NCBI GenBank assembly: GCA_027604505.1
Contig: JADIIX010000022.1
Coordinates: forward strand, 26,124-90,123
From: Gonapodya sp. JEL0774
Lineage: Eukaryota; Monoblepharomycota; Monoblepharidomycetes; Monoblepharidales; Gonapodyaceae
Direction: 5' to 3'
Length of the DNA stretch: 64,000 bases
Positions 9,740-20,858 of the stretch are shown piece after piece (within the stretch, counting starts at the first letter, position 1; every line of letters begins with the position of its first letter). The notes beneath the pieces are model-generated. The model was not told the DNA's origin. It did not search any database and was given only the letters and a program-made list of their open reading frames with translations. A program made the translations under genes and the position numbers.

Positions 9740-11954
9740 TTACAAGCTTGGCCTGAAGATCCTCGCTGCCCATGGAACAGTCACCTGTGCGATCCACGCG
9801 ATGCCAATGTACACCGCAACCCTGGCAAGATTCTCCGTGGTCCAGATCTCAGTTACACCCGGGATCGCCGGGTATGGTTCCGAGGGATCCTCGGAAGTAG
9901 ATGCGGAAGATGGGGAGGGGGGAGGAGTGGATGGTGCGGCTGAGGGTACCCGATTGGGCAGGAGGATTGGGAGAACTCTTCGGAAGAAGGCCCGGGCAGC
10001 CAGACGCCAGAGAACGATAGCGAGAGTTCCTATAAGGCGGTGAAAGTTACAAGGCAGTGGGGGGGGTGATTGGAGCCAACCTTCATTTCTCGCCAAATCA
10101 CAACAGAACACCTGCAGGTGACCCACCTGCAACCACCTTGACAGCCCAAAATCCCCATACGGCCGCCAAGTCCACCAGCTTCAACTCTTTCTCGGCTATT
10201 CCTAGCACCACAATGGGCTTTACGCCGTGCATGGCGGGCCCAACACCAAGCTCGATCCCGGCTCCAGCCATCCCCCCGGTATACCAAGCGCCCAAACTGA
10301 TACCCAAGACAACTGCGAGGAAAGACAGGGAGTCGTCGAAGCAGGGACACGCGGGGTGGGGCGGACAATGGAGGTTTATGAAAATTGGAAGGAGGACGAT
10401 AAACACAAGGGGTGCTGTTTATCAAACGGTATATCAACGGCAATCGGAGGATAAGCGGGCGATCGTTGGTTAGACGCGGGTTTCATAGGGGAACACGACT
10501 TAAGATGCTGAAATTTTCGGCTTACCTTCCCAACCTCCTTGACTCAGGTACCTCTCAACCCTCCACAGGGGCGCCGACGAGTCCACTCCCAAAGTCCACT
10601 TGATCCATCCTCCCAGCAAAGCAATACCCACGGCGAGTCCGCCGAGCACGTCTGTTCCCGTGTGGAATCCACAGTATATCCGGCTGCTCATGACGAGGAT
10701 CACCTGGAGAGGCATCAGCACCCAGAGGGTCGTCCAGCGGGCAATCGAGTCCTGTTCCGGCTCTGCAGGCCACAAGGACAAGAAATACCACATGGAGAAG
10801 GCTGATATGGCAAACGAGGTGCAAGTGTGAGATGAGGGGAAGCCAAACTCTTCATGGACTTTGGCACCATGGATTTGAGATTTCAGATTCGCGGGTTGGA
10901 CTTTGACGATCGGGGGTGTGGGCGGTCGCGGAAGGAAGAGGTAGTCCTGGTTTGAGGACGTGAAACATGGTGAGTGAATCCGCTGTCAATTGTAAAAAGC
11001 GTAGCTCCGAATGATGTACAGAACCGGTCATCAGTGATTGATCATAACTCGTGAATTGTGCTTGCTCCCGTGTCCACCACGTTCTTGTGACTGTGAAAGT
11101 TCCCAAGCCCGATCACAGACAGAACCAGTCATCAGCGATTATGTCTCATGAATTGCGGTCGCTCCCACGTCCACCACATTCTTGTGACTTGTAGAGTTCC
11201 CAATGACTACCACGAGCACTCAGGGCAAATCTCCCTAAAACGTCTGCACTACGTCCGATTGTATGTGGTCTTCCACGGCATTCCAAGCGCAAAACGACCA
11301 CTCAGCGCTCCGGCGAATTGGATGAAACTTGCTCGCATTGGTATTTCTCTCAGAACTCGCGGAGGTTTTCCGCTTGTGTAGGCTTCTGTGGTCTTGTTAA
11401 AGGCGAGTTTACCACAAACTCACTTTGAGGGTACCCGTGAAATACACTCCCAGTGCTAGAAGAACCACCATTGACCGACCAAACACGGCCATCCACGCCG
11501 CCAGTTCCCACTGCTGCCGGTCCCGCTCCGTGGCACACACAATCCTGTTCTCGTCAACCTGACAGTCGCCCTGATCAAACCAGAACAGCAGAGGCAAGCC
11601 AATCAAAAACATGGTGTGAGTTCCAAAAAATGACGCCCATATGAACAATTGGTCGAGCATGGGAGTTCTGAATCGTTGTTGCATGTGGCTGATCCATTCC
11701 GTCTCGGAACGAACGAGCGCCAGCAATGGAGCGCGGAGAGCATATCGGAGCGTCGGAGGGGGAGGAATCGATGATTTCAACAACGCCAAGGGGGCGGAGC
11801 TCGTGGCCGCTGCTGGTTTCGATTTCGTCTTCCCAGAGTCCACAACGGCAGGATTGGCCGAGTCGAGAGGTAAGCCCATGGTGGGTTCGACGAGCAGAGA
11901 CCCGGGAGCAGAAATGCCTCCACGGAATCGAAGATTTCCCACGGGGCTGGTCAT
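9740..11954 (-). CDS. LCB3: PAP2-family sphingoid long-chain-base phosphate phosphatase (LCB3-like)
   Basis: Model: 11424..11954, 10526..10946, 10127..10414, 9740..10029 (1530 nt, 509 aa). All three motifs of the PAP2 phosphatase superfamily are present. KDYLFLPRP (K177 to P185) is KxxxxxxRP, split by intron 1 right after the Lys. PSSH lies at 214-217. SRIYCGFHTGTD (265-276) is SRxxxxxHxxxD. Several hydrophobic helices follow, and CPCFDDSLSF resembles the sequence found after the catalytic core in fungal Lcb3/Ysr3. Family knowledge: these ER enzymes dephosphorylate dihydrosphingosine- and phytosphingosine-1-phosphate, feeding ceramide synthesis. The N-terminal 70 residues or so are polar and likely cytosolic. 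It is longer than yeast Lcb3, mainly at both ends. The start at 11954 is the first ATG of the open frame. The gene is divergent from the THI20-like gene, with 538 bp between them. Confidence 0.85.
11018..11203. repeat. imperfect direct duplication inside LCB3 intron 1
   Basis: Two copies of about 85-90 nt, at 11018..11106 and 11119..11203 (period about 101 nt), share CAGAACC(G/A)GTCATCAG, GCTCCC(G/A)(C/T)GTCCACCAC and TTCTTGTGACT. They lie wholly within the 477-nt first intron (10947..11423) and do not encode protein in the gene model. Confidence 0.75.
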
Positions 11955-12492
11955 CGCCAGGGCTCTGCAAAGTTTCCCCCTGATGAGTTTTCTCTGCGAT
12001 TCTCCTTATCCACCTACCCTCAAAAACTACCGCCGGCAAAAGTCGGTTTCCGTCATCGGATCAAAACATGTGGAAGGAATCCAACTCATCCAATTCAAAA
12101 CGAGAAGTTTAATTGTGACTTTTCCTTCAAGAATTGCTCTTGCTCTTAGAGTTAGAGTGTGCTTGTCTTGTGTTTCGAGACTGTGACTCTAACATGATAT
12201 AGGGGTATGACATTTTCAGTTGGAGATTTAAACGTTTTCAAGCCTGATGCTGAATTGGGGATGCAGAAGTGATGTGTCAGCGTGCGTGGTGCACGCAGCA
12301 ATGGGAAGTTTTATACCCATCTGTTCACGACTCATTGGTCTTTCGACCTGTGAAACAAGACTGCGAAACAAGGGTGTCGAGCACGCTCTGAAACCAATCT
12401 TGCTATTGGGAATTCAACTCAAAGTCGCTCCGTGAATTCCACCCCAAATATACAACCTGTAACCTTGTGATCAACGATCACATCCTCGTGCA
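11955..12492. other. divergent promoter region between LCB3-like and THI20-like genes
   Basis: 538 bp between two divergent starts. I looked for a fungal TPP riboswitch (the CTGAGA and ACCCxxTTGAACCTGAT elements) because THI20 is a thiamine gene; neither is present here. No other element can be named with confidence. Confidence 0.5.
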
Positions 12493-14972
12493 ATGAAACC
12501 GCCAATGGCCCTGACAATCGCCGGCTCTGATTCGGGTGGCGGTGCAGGCATACAAGCGGATTTGAAAACATTCACAGCTCTCGGTGTGTACGGTACGTCA
12601 GTGCTCACCGCCTGCACCGCCCAGAACACTCTTGGTGTCCAGGCCGTGCACTCCTTGCCACCAGAGTTTGTCGAGCAACAACTCAAGAGCGTGCTGGGGA
12701 CGTGGGAGGATGCGCACAGCGGAGGGAAGGGAGATGTGATGGAGTGTGCCGCGATAAAGACTGGTGAGCGTGATTCGTTTTCCACGATGTCATCGGGGGG
12801 ACAAATTAGTCCAAGAACACAAGATTTTCTGTGCAAATCAGCGTGATGGGATGGTATTGGATTGTGTCACCACGGAAGAAAGTGACAGTATTTCTTTTGA
12901 TTATACTCCCCGCATCCGACAAGCCTCGCTTATCGAGCTTATGGAGTGAGAGTTGAGAGTGAAAGAGAGGTTTTACGGGCACTCACTAGTCTCCCTGCAT
13001 GCGAATCCATTGCACGCTCTGGAGATACGGGGTTCTGACCTCTCGCAATCCCTACAAGGCATGCTCTCCTCCGCACCCATTATTCACACCATCTCCAACT
13101 TCCTTCGCACCCGGTTCCGCAATGCATCTCTGCTTCCCAAACTTGTCATTGACCCTGTTATGATCTCCACCTCTGGCCACGCTCTCCTCGAACCTGACGG
13201 GGTGCATTCGATGCTCTCGGATCTCGTGCCCTTGGCGTGGGTGCTCACACCCAACATACCCGAGGCGGAGGCCATGGTTCGTCACGCGGAGAGGACAGAC
13301 GCCAGAGACGCGCCATTTGCGATTCGTGAAATCGGAGATATGGTGTCCGCATGTGGCGTGCTGCACGGGCTGGGTGCAAACTACGTCCTTGTCAAAGGTG
13401 GTCACAGGGCGTATTCATACGCCGAGCTCGCTCGCGTCTTAGGAGCTGAGGTGGTGTCTCCAACTGCTGTGAGCCGTCCGGCGAAGATGTTTGCCGGAGG
13501 TTTCCTCCATATCGGATCAGACTTGGCCGAAGAGTGCAACCGAGACGTGGGAATAAAACTGGCTGTGGATGTGCTATTCTGTCCGGAATCGGAATCCGAC
13601 TCGGTATCTGATAATGCGCCACCTCACTCAAAACCGGTCATCGCTTCTGGCTCGTTCCACTTCTTCGCGAAACCTTACTTACGGAATCAGAACTTCCACG
13701 GCACTGGTTGTACACTTTCATCTGCAATCGCGGGAGAGCTGGCAAAGGGACATTCTGGTTAGTTGTTCTGGTTAGTTTTTGAAGGGGACTAGTTGAGCTG
13801 ATCCTGTGAGTCCTCGTGGTTGATAGTACCAGCTGCCGTCTCCACCGCGCGAGATTACCTCCAACTCGCCATCGAGAATTCGCTTTCCGTTGGCCGGGGC
13901 ATCGACTCACTCTGCCATTTCCACCCTATCACCACTCCAATCAGCACTGCGCATACGGACTTGTTAGGAATGTCAGATACCACCCTCTTGTCTGATTTTC
14001 TGATTGCTAGCTGTGCGGATGAGTGGCAGAATTTTACCAAACATAGATTTGTTGAAGAGATTGGACAAGGCACCTTGGATCCTGAACGGTTCCGATTCTT
14101 CATAAGACAGGTCAGGAACAGCGATAGTTAACATTAGCGCCAACAGTGTTGAACTGGGATAATCAATTCCGACTGTCGTTTACAGGACTACCTCTTCCTG
14201 AACCACTATGCTAGGTGTTGGTCACTTGTGGCATTCAAGGAGAGGTCCGCCAAAGAGATTGAGCGAGCATCGGCAATGGCTAAGGCTATGGCAATGGAGC
14301 AAGCGCTGCATGTTAAGGTGATCCGTGGTGCGTTGTAGAAACGAGTACTTCAATCGCTCACGCCTCAAAACTGATAGTTTTGTGAGCAATGGGGAGTCTC
14401 TTTGGCGGAATTAGAGGGAACGAGAGAGGCGATATCGAATGTTGCGTACACGCGATACGTTTGTGAAAAAGGTGTGTGAGCTAGTTCTGGCGTGCGCCTC
14501 CAGCGACTCCTATCTACTCGTTCGCGAACCAGGCATATCTGGCGATCTTATGGATCTTCGCGTTGCCCTTCTACCTTGTGTTCTTGGGTACGCTGTCATT
14601 GGACGTCGCCTCCTCGCGGAATCACGAGCAAACCCATCGACCGATTCTGTGAATCCCTACATGACGTGGATAGAAACGTACAGTAGTGATGAGTATCAGA
14701 GGGTAGCGCAAGACGGACGAGGTGATACGAATCTTGATTTCCTATGTTTGGTTTCATTTGCTCATCACTCACAACTCTTTTAATCGCTGTCAGACGCCCT
14801 CGACAAACTCCTTCCTGTCCTCCTTCCCGGCATCAATCTGCCAATCATTGTCGATGGCCGTGTATCACTCGAAGGCCTTCCCACGCGTCTGCGGGAGCTC
14901 TGCGAAACCTTTCGGCAAGCCACGAATTTAGAGGTTGGATTTTGGGAGATGGCATGGCATATGCAGATGTAG
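12493..14972 (+). CDS. THI20: HMP/HMP-P kinase fused to a TENA/thiaminase II domain (THI20-like)
   Basis: Model: join(12493..12763, 13059..13757, 13827..14110, 14186..14317, 14378..14471, 14533..14721, 14794..14972), 1848 nt, 615 aa. The N-terminal half is a ThiD-type ribokinase fold: [20 protein letters not shown] near residue 8, [30 protein letters not shown], and the anion-hole/catalytic turn [11 protein letters not shown] near residue 310. The C-terminal third is a TENA domain: [13 protein letters not shown], a Cys-containing [23 protein letters not shown] and [12 protein letters not shown], ending in a helix with the terminal Glu/Trp residues typical of thiaminase II. In fungi this fusion phosphorylates hydroxymethylpyrimidine twice and hydrolyses thiamine or its breakdown products for salvage. 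There is an insertion of about 45 residues between the VLVKGGH and GTGCTL motifs. Every exon junction is phase-compatible. Confidence 0.9.
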
Positions 14973-15148
14973 ACCACCTACAAATTTTGAGAATTTACAG
15001 TATTACATAGGTCTTCAAAATGCATCTTGAATGAATACATTTGCTTCACCAGCGAAGATTCTGTGCGTTCCGTGGGTCGAACACTGGGCGCCATTTCCGT
15101 TACGTATTAATCTCCGAGTTTTCCTCACTCGAACCAAGAAACAGCCGA

Positions 15149-18100
15149 ATGAGTAAGCGCAAATCCTATGTGGAGCTTCCCACGGAGCCCTCCACTTCCG
15201 GGGGTCCATCGGTAACGAAGGGCCTGTCCCGCTCCGATTTGAAGAACCTTGAAAAACTGAGCAAAACAACTTCTAGAGTGCAGCTTCAAGAATCTCGCGA
15301 TAAATGGGTTGCTCGTGGCCTCTTTTTCGGTGTTGCACTCGCCGTATTCATTGCTGGGATGGCTGTCGGTCGCTTCGGAGCGGATCAGAGTTCACCACAC
15401 AGTTCCGCCGCTGAAGGAACTGGAAGCGGAACGGCGCAAGTGGTATTCGCCGGTACTCGAGCATATCCAGTGGACTCGTTTCTACCCGTAGGACCAGCAA
15501 ATGGAACGAAAGCAGATGTCCTTGCCGCCGCAGCGACAGCTGAGGACCCTACCGTTCTCGATTTCAACTACCCCTACAATTTTGATTATGCACCATGGCT
15601 ACCTGCTGTGATTCCAGGCTCGCAAGGAAAGGCTGCTGACGATGGTGTGGTGTTCGACCCCTCTCTTGGACCCGGTTCTGCAATGCGCCGCCCGGAATGG
15701 GCTGATGCTGCTATTGCGGCGGCGGTGACGACTGCTATGACGAAAACCGCCAAAAGAAGACCTACCTCCTCAGCTTCTATCTCTTCCATCGTATTTACCG
15801 CCCGTGTGCGGACGACGGGCACGACCTCAGTAAGCAAAACACCCGTACCACAAACTTGCGACACAGCGAATGGCTGGATGGGAGGAACAGGAACAAGCTT
15901 CACGTGCGTTTGCGACGTGAGTGTATAGAGTTAACGATATCGTTTGAGCACTCGGTTTTATATTGATGTTCTTTTGTCGCAATAGTGGACTCGAGGGTTT
16001 GTGTACAACGCAATAACAAAGCAGTGCGAGAAACCATCTTGCGACGCATCTGCAGGTTGGATACCTGGTGTAACCTCGACGGGACCCGCTTGCATCTGCG
16101 ATTCTGCAAATGGGTTTCACTACGATGCTGCAAGCCAGAAATGTCTGAAGTCAAGCTCTGTCATTGCTACCTCGTCCACGGCGTCATCTTCAACTTCACC
16201 GACATCTCAGTTAACTGCAATATCAACTTCAACAAACGGCCGTTGTGGTCCCGAGTTCAACCTGAAGTGCCCGGGCACATGCTGCAGTCAGTGGGGCTGG
16301 TGTGGAGTGGGAGTGGAATAGTGAATTATTTCTTAACAAGCGGTTTCTTCTTTGAGCCTTACTGATAACAGTTGTATCTCAGTTGTAGCACAGGATGTCA
16401 AGGAAGCCCTTACGGCACCGGTTGTGCAAGCGAATCTGGAGCGCCACCAGCGGCCCCATCCACAACACCACCATCACCACCTCCAAGTGCTTCCGGTCCA
16501 GGAGTGGTGATATATGTCCCCAATTGGGGGTGAGTACTGGAGGGAAGTCCAAGTAATTGGAGGCAACTGATCTTGACAGTTCTGTTACTTGCAAGTGGCG
16601 ATATCTCGAACCTCGATTTTACTGGTATTTCCGTGGTAAACTACGCCTTCTACGGAGTTAATCCAAATGGTCAACTCACGGGAGTCGACAACGGACTCAT
16701 TTACACATTGAACACGCTCACAAAAAGAAAATATCCGAGTCTGAAAACGGTCCTTAGCATTGGCGGCTGGACGGACAGTGCTTACTTTTCTCTCGTTGCC
16801 AAGGACCCATTCAAGAGAGAAGCATTCGCTTCTAATGTCTTGTCGTTCATAACGAACAACGGTTTTGATGGGGTAGATCTAGACTGGGAATGTGAGTCAC
16901 CTGTTGTCACACAACGTTGGCGTCTGAACGACTTTTGTTTTTATATTCAGTTCCAGGAGGCGGTGGAGTCCCCAGTAATGCTGTCGACCCCAATGATGCT
17001 GCTAATTTCCTTGAAATGCTGAAATCCTTACGAAATCAGCTTGGAAATCGCATCATTACGATTGCAGCTGCGAGTGATGCAGGGATCTACAAGAATCTTC
17101 TCCCACAATACGCACAGTTGGTGAGCTGGATTAACGTTATGAGTTATGATATGTGTGGGGGGTGGGCAGGTGAGTGCTTAGAGCTTGCCAGTCAATCACC
17201 AATCAGAGAAATTTTGTTGCATTTGATTTTAAGGTCGAGCATGCTTGAATGCCCCACTTTATCCGGATCCCGCTTCTCCATGGGATGCGTCTGCTTCGTC
17301 GGTAGTACAAGGATACATTGACGCAGGAGTTCCGAAGAACCAGCTGACTATGGGTATGGCATTCTATGGTAAATCCCCCGTTGAAGCGTGGGAGGATTTT
17401 GCTTGAAATAACCAAATCGCCAAAAGGGTACGGCTTCTATGTGTCTTCGGGCGCCAACGGGGGGCTCTTCCAGTCCTCATCTTCGATGCCCACAGGGGAT
17501 GGAGGCGGTTCCTTCGCTTGGTCAACTCTTCGTACTAGTGGCTATCTTAGCAGTTCAAATGCTGGCGCTAATGGATGGACGAGGACGTGGAGAGATAGCG
17601 CAAAGGTGCCAACTTTATTTAGATCCAACATAATGATAAGTACGTGCGCATCAATCAAATCTCCAGACACACTTCAAAAAAGCTAATTCCGTTACTTGAT
17701 TTAGGCTACGATGACCCTCAGTCCATTCAAGAGAAGATTTTGTACTGCAAGACCAATGGCTTGGGGGGAGTGATGGTCTGGCATGGTTTGCAGGATTACT
17801 CTTCAGAGCTTACTTCGATGATACGCCAGAACTGGGGGAGCTCCAATTCTCCACCAGCGGTGCCGCCAGCACCCCCATCAAACGTCGTGTCGGGTTTGCC
17901 TGGTTGGAGACTTGTCTGGAGTGATGAATTCACTTATACGGGCATTCCAGATCCTTCGAAATGGACCATGTACACGGGACCGGTTTACAATAATGAAGCT
18001 CAAACTTACACAACGAACTCCAACAACGTAAAAGTTGAAAACGGTATGCTTGTGTTGCAAGCTCTCAATAATGGTGGCTGGACTAGTGGGAAAGTGCAGA

Positions 18101-18655
18101 CACAAAACATATACAACTTCCAGTTCGGCCGAATCGAGGTTCGAGCCAAAGTACCAACAGGAGCAGGGACATGGCCTGCGATCTGGTTATTGTGAGCTCG
18201 GCTCGATGTCATGCAACAATTTCCTTGTGTCCTTTTAATGCTATGTCCTGGTTTTCAGAGGTTCGACCAGCGACTCGTGGCCCTATCAAGGTGAAATTGA
18301 TATCATGGAATATGTCGGCAACAATCGAGGCAATACCATGGCTACTGTACACACACAGACCAGGTATTGGATGCTCGGCAATCAGTTGACTGGCAATACT
18401 TGGTTCGATGACACTGCTTGGAACGTGTTTGCGCTCGAATGGACAACGACCAAGCTAGATTTCTACGTGAATTCAAACAAGTACCTTACTGCAAACCAAG
18501 CTGACTTTGGAACGGGGCAAGCGGCGTGGCCTTTCTCCCAGCCGTTCTATTTTATCCTCAACCTCGCGATGGGAGGAGCTTTCGGTGGCTCCATCAATTG
18601 CGCGAGCCCACAGCAGTTCTTGATCGACTACGTTCGGTACTACCAGGCCGCATAA
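15149..18655 (+). CDS. membrane-anchored bifunctional wall hydrolase: CBM18 - GH18 chitinase - GH16 glucanase fusion
   Basis: Model: join(15149..15916, 15986..16306, 16372..16529, 16596..16891, 16951..17169, 17234..17368, 17427..17639, 17705..18191, 18259..18655), 2994 nt, 997 aa. A basic N-terminus precedes one helix at about 57-74, giving type II topology with the enzymes outside the membrane. Then come two Cys-rich repeats (CDTANGW..., CDASAGW...), a Ser/Thr linker and a hevein-like CBM18 (CGPEFNLKCPGTCCSQWGWC, about 343-362). The GH18 domain has the catalytic DGVDLDWE ending near 514, SIGGW, and a late MVWHGLQDY strand. A Pro linker leads to a GH16 domain with GEIDIMEYVG (ExDxxE nucleophile and acid, about 878-883), ending in YVRYYQAA. 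The end of GH18 and the start of GH16 lie in the same open exon (17705..18191), so the fusion is read directly. Predicted activities are chitin and beta-1,3-glucan cleavage or remodelling. The exon 2/3 junction inside CBM18 is uncertain by 6 nt. Confidence 0.85.
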
Positions 18656-18990
18656 CAGGGCCTTTGCACACCCCAAGGTTGTATATCAACGAGCGAAATC
18701 ATTTGTTTGGAACCCTTTTGGATGCTAAAGTGACTTTAATTGTCGTGAAATTGGGGCTCATTTGCATGTGAGCAACCTTTAAAACTATAGTACATTAATT
18801 TGATAATAAAGTGACTTTTCACCGGGCTGCATTACAAAAGCCCACTGGTGCGTTACGTCCAAATAAGAGAGTGGAAGTTTTGATAGTTTGTTGTCCAAAG
18901 AGTATTACAATTGTAATATTTGATCGACGCTGTGTTATGCAACATTTGCTCGAAGCTGCTGGCCGGTTACCTAACCAAGACCTGCAATCG
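18656..18990. other. intergenic between convergent 3' ends
   Basis: 335 bp between the stop of the chitinase-glucanase gene and the stop of RPN9 on the other strand. It is A/T-rich and should be shared 3' UTR space. I see no gene. Confidence 0.6.
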
Positions 18991-20660
18991 TCACTGCACT
19001 AGCAACTCGGCCTCCTGCTTTTCCAAATCTTTCACCATATCCCCAACTTTACTCGCCCATTCTCCCAGACGGTCTCGCATGCCTGCGATTTGCAACTTGT
19101 CGAGTGTTCGGGTTTGTACCCAGGTAATCTGATTCATACCATACCTTGATTAGCGCCTTCACCTTCAATCTAGCGCGCAAGTCTCGGAACGAACCTGTAC
19201 CACCCTCTCCACTTCGTCAATGCTTCCCTTCACAAGCCCAACACTCAGAGCCCTCATTACGAGGTGCTCCACTTCATCCTCCTTAACTCTGGTCTCTTTC
19301 GCTACGTCGGCGAATCGCATGTGCGATCGCTGCTCGCGAGTACGAGCAAACGTGCGCTCAACAAGGGCAGTAAGGTGGAGCTTTTGGCGGAGGAAGGGGA
19401 GGGAGGCTGCGAGGAGGGGCTGCCGTGGGGTGGTTGTCAAACGGTTGATTGTATTGCATTGAGTGTTACTGCGGCCCGGCCGGTTGTTGACACATGGACG
19501 GTAGGATTCTCACATTTTCCTTTCCGTTTGGTCCACTGGCCCATTTCTCGAAGGAGTCCATATCGCCACGGTTGAAGCTCCGGAGTAAGTCTGCGAGCCA
19601 CTGTTGAGGAGAGCCCTTCAAACTTTCCAACACGGGGTGCTGGAGCAGTTCACCAAAGTTGTAGAGGTCGTCCGCAAGGAGAGCCGCCAGGGCTAGGTCT
19701 GCGGCACGCTGTTGCCTTTCTGCAAGGGGAATATCGTCCAGGGAGGGGACAGAGGCGAGGTAGAGGAGAGCGGAGTGGTAGAACTGGTGATACGATGCCT
19801 TGGCCTGCGGACATTTTTGTTTGTTCAATGTGACGATGGCGACGGAGTGCCATCAAAAGTACCAATATATCATACCTTGTAGTAGTCAGCACTGACTCTG
19901 AAGAAACTTGCGTTGATTGCAGCGTCCATACCCTCCAAACGCTCGACCTCCTTCTCACAATCTTCCATCACCTTGCGAGTTGCCTCGAGGTCACCCGAGA
20001 GCAACTTCCAGTGTGCCCATTCCATGCTCGCGACAACATGAGCCTCTGGGTGACTCTGAGTGGTCGCGAGTAAGGGGTGGAGGAACTCGGCGGACTCGCT
20101 GGGTTCGGCGAACGTCCCCGCAGCGAGGACCGCAAACTGGACCAACTTGAGTTGGTTCATGCGCTTCGCCCAGTCCTTAACGAAGTTGTTGTATACAGGA
20201 ATGAGAAAGGGACGCGCGTCAGCATGGGAGGCAAAGCTCTGGAGCTGACTGGTAAGTTGGTGCCAAAGCCTGGTGAGGAAGGAGATTGCGAACCATGCAG
20301 GGCGAGCAAGGGGACATTAGATGGAGAATGAAATTGAGCAAAAGAATATCGAGACTAGAAATGCGCATGTTTCAGCCCACAAGGAGCTACCGAAGCCCGG
20401 AATCGTGTCGTTGAACGCCCACAGCGGAGGGGACTCAGAGTAAAGAGGTGACATAAGTGTCACGCCATGCTTCCATCCCTTCCTTCATGCACCACGCTAT
20501 AGAGAAGAGTCCTTGCTTGAGTTCACTCCCAAGAATCTCACTTTCTGTCATACAGGTCGCCAAACTGGGTGAAGAACTCTTTAAGCGAGTCTGGCGCTCG
20601 GGACCGGGCCTCGGCCAGAAATGCAGAGACATCTATATCCATATCCATTTCATTTCCCAT
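18991..20660 (-). CDS. RPN9: 26S proteasome regulatory lid subunit Rpn9 (PSMD13)
   Basis: Model: 20542..20660, 19876..20269, 19514..19804, 19195..19419, 18991..19128 (1167 nt, 388 aa, the usual Rpn9 length). Landmarks: LYDRKLWHQLT across the first junction, YHSALLYLA, DLYNFGELLQHPVL, and a C-terminal PCI domain with RFADVAKETRVKEDEVEHLV and ALSVGLVKGSIDEV, a hallmark of Rpn9, followed by ITWVQTRTLD. Rpn9 is a non-catalytic PCI subunit of the proteasome lid and helps hold Rpn10 and the lid together. The start ATG at 20660 opens MGNEMDMDIDVSAF. The gene is head to head with the alpha-subunit gene PRE8, 198 bp away. The intron after GKEN (19420..19513) was chosen by phase; a short insertion relative to human PSMD13 remains there. 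Confidence 0.92.
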
Positions 20661-20858
20661 GTTGCTTTGTTTCCGAGTAGTTGATGTTTGCAATGGTTCA
20701 AAATTTACAAGTGTTGCGCTAGTTCCTCCACTGAGCCCGCTATTGCTCCCCGCTCAACTTTGAATTTCAACGGCCTCCATCACATTTCCACCGCCCGAAT
20801 CGCCGGACTCGTGCCATTTTCCGAGTTTCATCCTTTCTCCCTTTGAAACCTTGCCTCA
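20661..20858. promoter_or_regulatory. shared bidirectional promoter of RPN9 and PRE8
   Basis: Only 198 bp separate the start codons of two proteasome genes on opposite strands. Near the PRE8 side, 20785..20794 reads GCGGTGGAAA on the minus strand. This differs by one missing base from the proteasome-associated control element GGTGGCAAA of yeast Rpn4-regulated genes. Co-regulation is inferred from the arrangement; the element match is only partial. Confidence 0.55.

Noticed and set aside
11955-13058. TPP riboswitch expected at a fungal thiamine gene
   Set aside because: No CTGAGA or ACCC..TTGAACCTGAT-type elements were found in the upstream region or first intron of the THI20-like gene.
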